From: Tribonema minus
Lineage: Eukaryota; Sar; Xanthophyceae; Tribonematales; Tribonemataceae
NCBI GenBank assembly: GCA_017506865.1
Contig: JAFCMP010000334.1
Location: 62,001-126,000 of the forward strand
Direction: 5' to 3'
Length of the DNA: 64,000 bases
The notes beneath the pieces are model-generated. The model ran no database searches. It had not been told where the DNA came from and saw only the letters and a program-made list of their open reading frames with translations. Position numbers and translations under genes: made by a program. Below are positions 23,201 to 32,533 of this stretch, piece by piece; position 1 is the stretch's first letter, and every line of letters starts with the position of its first letter.

Positions 23201-26200
23201 GCCGAGTGGCGCGCGGCTGCGATGGCTAGCGCGCCTAGCGTCTGCACAATGTGGTTGGCGTCCAGCTGCAGTGATGTGCGTGTTGGGGAGGGGAAAGGGG
23301 GGGGGGGGAGATGATGTGCGGCTGATACACCGTATGGGGCAGTTGAAGTTGCAGTTGAGGGGTGTGACGTGCTGCGTTTGCACGATGTGTTGGCGTCCAG
23401 CTGCGGTAATGTGTATGGGTGGGGGGGGGGACGATGTGCGGCTGAGACACGCGTAGCAGTGGGGCAGTTGAAGCTGAGGGGTATGACGCGCCGCCGTGTG
23501 GCGTGCGCCGGCGCTCGCGAATGCGTCAAGCGCCTGCACGATGCGGTCGGCGTCCAGCTGCAGTGGCGAGTATGGGTGTGTGGGGGAAAGGGGGGGGGGG
23601 TGCGGTTGAGACATGTGTTGCGATGGGGAAGTTGAAGTTCAGGGGTGTGACGTGCCGAGTGGCACGCGGCTGCGGTGGCTAGCGCATCTAACGTCTGCAC
23701 AATGTGGTTGGCGTCCAGCTGCGGCGATAAAAAATGGTGGTGGCGGGGAGGGGGGGTTGTGAGGTTGTGGGGAAGCAAGGTGGGGGCAAGACGTGTGTCA
23801 CACAGCGGCACGTTTGAAGTTGAAGTTAAGGGGTGCAATGTGCCGCCATATGGCGCGCGGGCGGGGGGCAGGGGGGGCCTATTCAGGTGCGCAGAAAGGG
23901 GAGTGGGGGGGGGGGAGAGCAGCAGGTATGTGCGGTTACAGCGTGTGTAACAACGTGTGTACTGTGCAGCGGTGATGAGTCCATTGTCATACCACTCAAC
24001 AAATGTACATTGTGGCAGCCGGAAGAACAGGCACAATTGCCACAACAGCACCCATATGTACGGCGGACTGCAGGTCGCGTGGCGGCTGAGAACAAGAACG
24101 ATGCCCGCAAACACGTGCGAACAGCCACGCGAACAAGCGATCGTTCTGAGCCAGCACTCGACCTGCAATCCGCAGTAAAGTGTGCTGCTGTAGCGCAGAA
24201 GTGCATCCATTGACACTGCGCTCAGCAAATCAGAAGAACAGGCACTGTGCCATTGCGACAGCACCAATATTATTCGTGGCCAATTGCTGCAGCAGCGGCG
24301 ACCACGGTTATTGGTGAAAGGCACTTGCGGCTGACCATCCCTTGTCACCTAGAGCTCTACGATCTTTTGATTTGTGTTCATCATACTTCAAGAAGTGTCA
24401 GAATTCTGTTGACTGAAAGGCAGTGCGTCCATTGTCACAGCGCTCAGCAAGTCAGATGACCATCAACGCTCAGCTCACCTGTACATGCGGATCGTCGCGG
24501 ACCATGTGCAGCACGCGCAGGGCCTCGCGCGGGCGATTCGCGCTGCCGCAGACCTGCACCGGCACAGTGGTATGGGTAGGTATCAAGTCTATGAGCATAC
24601 ATACGCGCTGCCGCACATCTGCACCGGGACAGGGGTACGGGTACGTATCAATAGTAAGCGCATACATACAGAACCACTACTGTCAGGTGCACTGCCACCA
24701 AGCCATGCGCAGCAACACAGTCACGGTCTCACGCAGCTGATTCGCGCTGCTGCAGACCTGCACCGTCACAGGGGCATGGATAGGTTTCAATAGTATGACC
24801 ATACATACAAAACCACACTTGTTAGGTATGCCGCCACCAAGCCATACGCAGCACGCGCAAGGCGTCGCGCGGCACAGGGGTATAGGTATGTAGTCACTTG
24901 CCACATATAAACATACCCCACGTAAGCACGCATGTATATGCACAGAGCCTCAAGAGTTAAACACACTGCGTGTGCCATGCTCGCAGCAAGGCAGTTACAG
25001 CTTTGACTTGCTGAAGAACGGCACTCGCAATTTAACTTTAGCTGTGCACCCAAGTCACCATGTCTGGCACTTAGTTGGTGTGTTGCGCAAAGGACACTTC
25101 TAAATGACAGGGATCAGATCCAACAGGGGTGTCCACTCTGTGTGCGGCGCTGCCTGCGCACTGCTGTCGCCTACCACGGGCACAGAGTCCTAAGGGTGAC
25201 GCAGACAGCAGTTACAGTTACAGTTACATCGGAACAGCAGCTAGATCTCAACGAAACTCTTTTGGATGCGAAGATCGGCTTGAGAGATTGCATGACGGCT
25301 CTGGCGATGTGTTAGGTATAAGTTCAACTTGGAAGTACATGCACAAGCACACGTGAGTACACAAGAGCATACATTATATATACCTTGGAGGACACTTTGG
25401 CATCACTGATTCACTTTGCATGGGTTCGTCGGACACACTCGTATCAGCGATCGGTACGTCTTGGACGACGGCTGCTCTGCATTGCGTGAACCATACGGTG
25501 ACTGTCACGTACCTCAGCACGCACGCACACCCTACTTCAAAACTGGCGTATACACTTCGTCATTTCTGTTAAAATCATACATGCAATTGTAGAGTTGAGG
25601 CGCATCACTGTGTTCAGGCGGCCGAGCGCACCTGTATCAGCGAGCGGTAGGTCTTGGACAACAGTTTGTGCTTCAAAACTGACGTATACACATCGTCATC
25701 ATCATATGGAGCTGCGACAACCTCAACGTTGAAGTTGAGACAGTGTAGAGCGCACCTGTATCAGCGAGCGGTACGTCTTGGATGACGGCTGCACGCCCGC
25801 CGCAACCATCTCCTCGTGCAGCTCGAACGCGCGCTGCGTGGCGAAAGCGCATGACAGAGCGCGACGCGCGGCGGCGACGTGCAGTGGAGTTGACAGTTGC
25901 AATAAGTTCAGCGCAACGACCATGTGCTCTCATGTACATGTTGTGTGCGAGAGCGCAGACGGCACGTGATGCAAGGCGGTGGCTGGGGCGGTCTAGTACA
26001 ACGATGCGTATGCGCTTGCGTACATACATGTCGCGAAGCATGGCACTTTAAACACGTCATGACACTTCAGACACGCGCAGCCTGAACATGACTCCGCCAC
26101 TTGCCGAGCTTGCAGCCAGCGCTGCCGTGCAGTGTTTTTTCTTTCATTCCGCCGACATTCGCACACGTTCAAGAAATGGCTGTGCGGGATTTTCGCGCTG

Positions 26201-29200
26201 TATGGCTCAGTCCCCAACCCTCATCGAAAGCCTATCCTAATTTTAATCCTAACCCTAAAACAACAAGTGGCCACGCCCATCCAGCTGCAGTCGTATATAC
26301 ACTCAACGACTGTGGCGGACCTCATGCTTGAAGTAATCCAAACTGGTGATGAGGAGTGCAGCGCACATATACTTGAAGTTTTATAAACTGATATTGAGGA
26401 GTGCAGAGGGTGGTCACACGGCGCATCACCGCACCAGAGGACTTTGTGCACGACAGCAGCAGACACAGCGCACGGACGCCAAAGCTCAGGGTCACGTGCA
26501 GCCGCGCCGTACTCAGTGTGCGAGCATCGCACGCTTCAAATCACGGTTGAGGAGATGGTAGAGGGCGCACTACTGCACGAGGGGGCTGCGCGCCACGGCG
26601 GCGAATACACATGTCAAGGCCGGCCATACCTCCAAGTCCCTGTGCCGTATGCAGGCCCGCATGAGCATCTCGTAGTGCCCCGCTGTCATGGGAACGCCCT
26701 GAGGAGGCCAAAGGGGGGGGCGCGGGGGGGGGGGGGGGGGGGGGGGGGGGGGTAATGAGCACATCGTTGTCACCGGGGGGCAGGAGAAGGGGAGGGAATG
26801 GGGGGGGTGCAGCGCCACAATTTTGCCAAAGGGGGAATGAGCAGCTGATGCCAAGGAATGGAAAGGCTGGAGGTTGTATCCCACCACCGCCTGATGCTGT
26901 TGGTCTCCCCGTGCCCAGATCTGCAGACAGAACTACCATCTGGGTGATTCATGCGAACGAAGGGCATGACGGCGTCGCATTGACCTTTTTATGAGATCTC
27001 GCTCAGGGCGCGAAAAAGCCCAGATGGTGGACGTCCATGGACTTGCAATCAGAATCTACATGTGCCTCTGTGGACACCTTGAAAGTCTCAATGCGCATTG
27101 CTGACATCAATTCTGAACAGCATTGCGTTGTACTTCACAACAAGCGCGCGGTGCAGCGCGCGGTACACGTGTTTGAGACTGCGGTCACGATGACTAACAC
27201 TAACCCTAGCCCTAACTGCGCACTCGAGGCCGGCGGCGACAGGGGTGCAATTGCGCGCTATCGCGGAATTTAATGGATACGCTACGATAATGCAGTTCAA
27301 CTGCCAGCAGCCGCTTGGCTTTTGCTGCATGGTCCTCCGCAGTTGCTCCAGCAGCACTTGAGGATTGCAAGAACACATGCGGTTGTAACTGCCATGTAAC
27401 TGCGTGTAACTGCCACTCAACCGCTGATTTTCTGCTGCATGGACCTCTGCAGCTGCTCCAGCAGCACTCGAGAACAAGTGCAGTTGTAACTGCCATGTAA
27501 CTGCGTGTACTACCACGTGACCGCTGACCTTCTGCTGCGTGGTCCTCTGCAGCTGCTCCAGCAGCGCCTGCGCGCAAATGCTCTGTAACAGTAACTACAA
27601 TGCAACTGCCTCGTAACCGCTGACCTTCTGCTGCATGGTCCTCTGCAGCTGATCCAGCAGCGCGTGCGCGCCCTCCTTGGCGCAGCTGTGCATGAGCGCG
27701 AGATAGGCCTGCGCGGACAGCGGCGCGCCGCGCGCCTTCTCCAGCTGCGGCAGCGCCTGCGCAGCACCAAGACGCGTTTACGAGAGCATATGCATGATGA
27801 TACTTCAGAGTGCTGTCATCACTTTGGGTTAGGGTTAGGGTTAGGGTTTAGGGTTTGGGTTAATACACAGGGAATATAACGTGAACAACAACTACAACAG
27901 CGGCGCGCCGCATGCGTTCTCTAGCTGCGGCAGCGCCTGCGCAGCGCCAAGTTGCGTCCATGAGAGCATGTTTATTAAGTTATGAAGTATTACTTCAGAA
28001 GGCTGTATCACAGTAATACACATAATAGACACATGTGGCGTTGTCATTCATCGTGGCTGTAAATTATAAAGTTTGCGGGGTAAAAAACATTGACACATTG
28101 CAGTAGTACCAAGCGCTATACTAATCAGCTGAGTATGGTAGCATCGCGCATGCCGTACACCTGCGACTTGAACTTACAGAAGTGGAAGCGTATTGAAGTT
28201 ACAGAAGTGGGAGCGTCACTGCACTTGCCCACGCAAACAGAACATCTCTCTTGCATGAATCTGGTGGTGTGTAGCGCACAGTTTTTTGCTCCGCACATTT
28301 TGACCTGCCTAAAAGTAACGTGTTTCGTCACGAGGTGATTTGTGATGGCAATGACTGGCTTCAAAAATTTTCTGCTTTCTGGGAATTTACGCCCTCCTGG
28401 GTCCAAAAAGGGCCCTTCTCTCCGCTATTTTCCTAGAACCAACAACTGTAATAAGCAGTACATACATACCCTAGCAGCGGCGCCGACTTCGCCTCCGTAG
28501 CGCAGCGCGCGGATGGCCGCCGCAATCAGCCCAGCGCTCAGCTCCTTCCCCTGCGTTTTCTGTGTGTGGGCCGCAGAAAACGAGGCAGGCAGGCAGGCAG
28601 GCAGTGTGACGTGATGATGTGTGAGTGTGCCAGCAGTATGGGTAAAGTGGCTTCATGTGCACCACTTCAAATGCATGAGGCTGGCACGAGACGGAGGCAG
28701 GCTCAAGAACCTAACCCTAACCCTTACCCTAACGCTATCCTAACCCTAACCCTAACCCTAACCCCAATCTAACCCTAACCTAAGTAAAGCATACGCCAGC
28801 AGGTATGCGAAGAGCAGCAGCGTGTGCAGCACTTCCTGCTTGGCACAGACTGGGCCAGCAAGATGGGCTGCAACAGGATGTAGATGTCGCGCTAAGTAGC
28901 ACCAAAAGTGAGCAGGAAAATCAGAGATGGCACGTGGTGCGATTGTCGAACAGGTCGCGAGATTTTTTTTGACAAGTAAGCGTACGAGTATTAAAAAACT
29001 GGTGAGAGCGGCTACGGGTACGAGTTTAACCTGTGGTGTGAGACAACGGGTACGCGTATACTTGTAGAACAGGTTATTGCTGGTCGAACAGTTTTTTTCT
29101 CCTGTTTTCAATGGGTGTTTGAGCTGTTTTTCCAGATTCTTTGTAGCAATGTCCTATTTCATGCATCACAATACAAGACGCTTGAATCTGCCTTGCAAAA

Positions 29201-30500
29201 ATAGTCAGTCAAGGCTTGTTGAGGCTCGAAAGCCGTGCGTGGGTAGGGCACCGAAACAGGTGCAATGTAATAATTCAGATATGAAAGCATTGAGTAGCTG
29301 GCATGCACAATGTAAGTGAAGCTTACTGACATGCAAATCTCTTTAGCAGCAGCTCTCAGCCAGCGCAGCGTGGCGTTGAGCTGTGAGCCACTTAAAACGA
29401 AGCTCGCTATTGCTCGCTATGAGAAGCCACTGCGTCCGAGCCAAGCCGCTGCGGTTTCAGCTATTCAAGAATGATAGATGACAGTTCTCTCATCGGTGCT
29501 TGCTCGCGATCGCAGTTGCAACGCACGCTCACGCTCCTTCCTGCTGTTTGTCGAAGCAAACTTCAGACCAACCCAACTCCAACGGGGTTATTCTCGAGAA
29601 GCTCGCGCGGCGTGCGAAAGCGCTTTAGCGTGTCTACTTATACGAGATTTTCACTCGTACCGTGCGTTATCAGCTGTGGACCAGTGCAGGTTTTACTCGT
29701 TGCCTCACACAACAGGTTACGCGTACGAGTTATTCCGCGGCCACGGGTACAAGTTAAAATGCGCGTCAAAAACTCGTACTCGTACGCATGCCACGGGTGT
29801 ACGCGCCATCTCTGAGGAAAATAGATGACCACTAGATATAGATCAACGCTCCGCGACTGTTCCTGCATGTTCCGCACGGAAAGTACACCGGCAGGCGATG
29901 GGGACACAGTGCCCGTCAGCAGCAGCAAAGAGCGTGCGTGCAGTTGACAACGTGTGATAAGCAGGGGTAGTGGACGCACGTCTCGCCCAGTACCTCAAGT
30001 GACGCACCACTCTGAGACCTCAACAGTAACTACAACTTCAAGTGACCTGCATGTGGCGCAGCAGCCACTCGTCGCTGCGCACATCTCGCCCAGCACTGCG
30101 CAATGCGCAACTGATGCATGACAAGCACGCACCACAAACTTCAACTTCAACCAACCTGCATGTGGCACAGCAGCTGCTAGATGCAGCACACGTCGCCGAG
30201 CGCGCGGCATGCGTTGAGCGCAAACTTCAACTTCAACCAACCTACATGTGGCGCACACTCTCGCCCAGTACCTGAAGTGATGCACATCACTAACTTCAAC
30301 AGTAATTTTAACTTGAACCAACCTGCATGTGGCGCAGCAGCTGCTCGACGCTGCGCACGTCGCCGAGCGCGCGGCAAGCGTTGAGCGCGTGCTTGTAGGT
30401 CTCCTCCGTCGGCTTCAGACCGCGTGACGTCGCGTTGCGGAACAGCTGCAGCGCCTGCGTGCGCAGCTGCCGCGCCTGCGGCGGCAGCGGCGCAAACGGC

Positions 30501-30540
<40 letters not shown>

Positions 30541-32478
30541 GAATGGGCGTTGTTGCGCCCTGGGCTGGAGGACATGAAGGTGAATCAAGCACAGAAAACG
30601 GCGCGTGATGCTATGACGCGGCTGCAGCGACTGCGTGTGTAGGTTGCTGCCGCGCCTGCGCCCGCGATGGCGCAAACGAAGCAGCAGCAGCAGCATGAAT
30701 GGGCTTTGGTGTGCCCTGAGCCAGAGTATCCTCCGACACGGGACGAATGAGGTGACTCAAACACGGAGTCGCGTAATGCTGCAACGCGGCTGCAGCGCCT
30801 GCGCAACGGCGGCGCACATGAAGCAGCAGTGCTTAGAGCGTCCCGAGAGGAAAATGACACTTGTGTCAAGGAAAGCGCCAGCTGTCGCGTGCGCATACCT
30901 CTGCATCGCGCGCGTCGCGGCGGCCAGGAGCAAACCACATACCAACATACCCTGGCTAAATACATACCTGTGCATCGCGCCCGTCGCGGCGGCCAGACTC
31001 CAACCACATACCAACATATTTTAAGCAAATAATCATACCAGATGCATACCTCTTGATCGCGCGCGTCGCAGCGGCCAAGCTGCGACCGCATACCAACATA
31101 CCCAGAGTGAATACATACCCTTAGAGAATACATACATACCTCTTGATCGCGCGCATCGCGGCGGCCAAACTCCAACACATCCAACTACCCGAACAATCAT
31201 ACCAAATACATACCTCTTAATCACGGGCAGCGCGGCAGCCCCACTCCAACCACATGCCAACATCACCTCATTGTACTTCTATAATCATATCGAATCATAC
31301 CTCTTCATCGCGCGCGTCGCGGCGGCCAAACTCTAGATGTCGCGCGGCCTCGTTGAGCGCCTGCATCGCCGAGTCATACACCAGCACGCGGTTGGGGACC
31401 AGTCCCGGCGGGGCCGCTAGCTCGACGTTCTCCACCTGCGCAGGAGCGAGGGCATGTAGGTATGGGTCGGTCTGGGTATGTACGTATTGCTTACCCGACC
31501 AGTGTGTTGCTCAGCATCGGTCAGGGCAGGGCCGCCAGCTCAACGCTCTCCACCTGCGCAATGAGTCAGGGCATGGGTACACACACGTGGTAAAGCTGCC
31601 CTACCCTGAGTGTGTGTTGTTCGGCACCACCTGCGCAATGAGCGTAGACATGCAGGTATGAAACGGGTTCAATTCATTTAAGCGCGCTGCCCATGATCAC
31701 GCAATGTCTGCGTCTGTGAGCAGTCCGCCAACGCGCCGCACCGATTCAGTCATGCCAGTCATCCATTTTCATTTTATTCATGCGCGCTGCCCGCGGTACC
31801 GACCTGTGTGAGCAGGTCGGCAACGGGCTGCTTCTTCGTCTCCATGTTGCACTTCGCTCCCTTGCATGCCATTCCTGCGCACTACCCATGAAACTTATGC
31901 TCCGCATGTTTTCGTCATGCAATTGATTCATGTTCATATCATTCATGCACGCTACCAATGACACCTATGCTCCGCATGCTACCTACCTCTGTGAGGAGAT
32001 GCGCGACGCGCTGCATTGTTCCGATGGCGCTATTCATTCACGTTTGGTTCATTCATACGCGCTACCCATGATACCTACCTACCTCTGTGAGCAGGTCGGA
32101 ACGCGTTGCAGGTCGCACGCGCTATTCATTCATTTTCATGTCATTCATATACATTACCCATGATACATACATACCTCTGTGAGCAAGTCAGCGATTCGTT
32201 GCAGGTCGCGCGCGCGGCCGTACGCCGCCACCAGCGCAGCGTAGCTCAGCACGTCCGGCACCACGCCGCCGCTCACCATCTCCCTGCGACATCGGGGCGC
32301 GCACAGACGCAATGCAGTCGTACTTCAAAGGCAAACTTCAAAGGCATCCTTCAGAAGGCATACCTCAAAGTTGAAGTACACACCACCGTCGCCGTCCACC
32401 ATCTCCCTGCGACATCGGGGCGCACACATTCGCGCTCCTCTCGTACTAAGTTGGATTACTGTCGCGGCGACGCATCAT

Positions 32479-32533
<55 letters not shown>

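Noticed and set aside
22751-23614. A 287-codon minus-strand open frame taken as one exon
   Set aside because: Only 22839-23104 is exon. The rest is echo array and a family A repeat, and a spliced model joins in phase to the neighbours on both sides.
23074-24348. A 424-codon minus-strand open frame
   Set aside because: It reads through the acceptor-side echo array of a PPR exon; the recurring LDANHIVQTL-like and Pro/His-rich words are repeats of the border and C tracts. Only its last few codons overlap a true exon.
30501-30539. Poly-Ala/Gln coding repeat
   Set aside because: The (GCA)13 run lies upstream of the acceptor of PPR exon 30323-30475; the model joins in frame without it and the flanking text is duplicated intron.
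30885-31310. CRISPR array
   Set aside because: Repeats are unequal in length, contain coding sequence of the adjoining exon and its splice donor, and the genome is eukaryotic with no cas genes.
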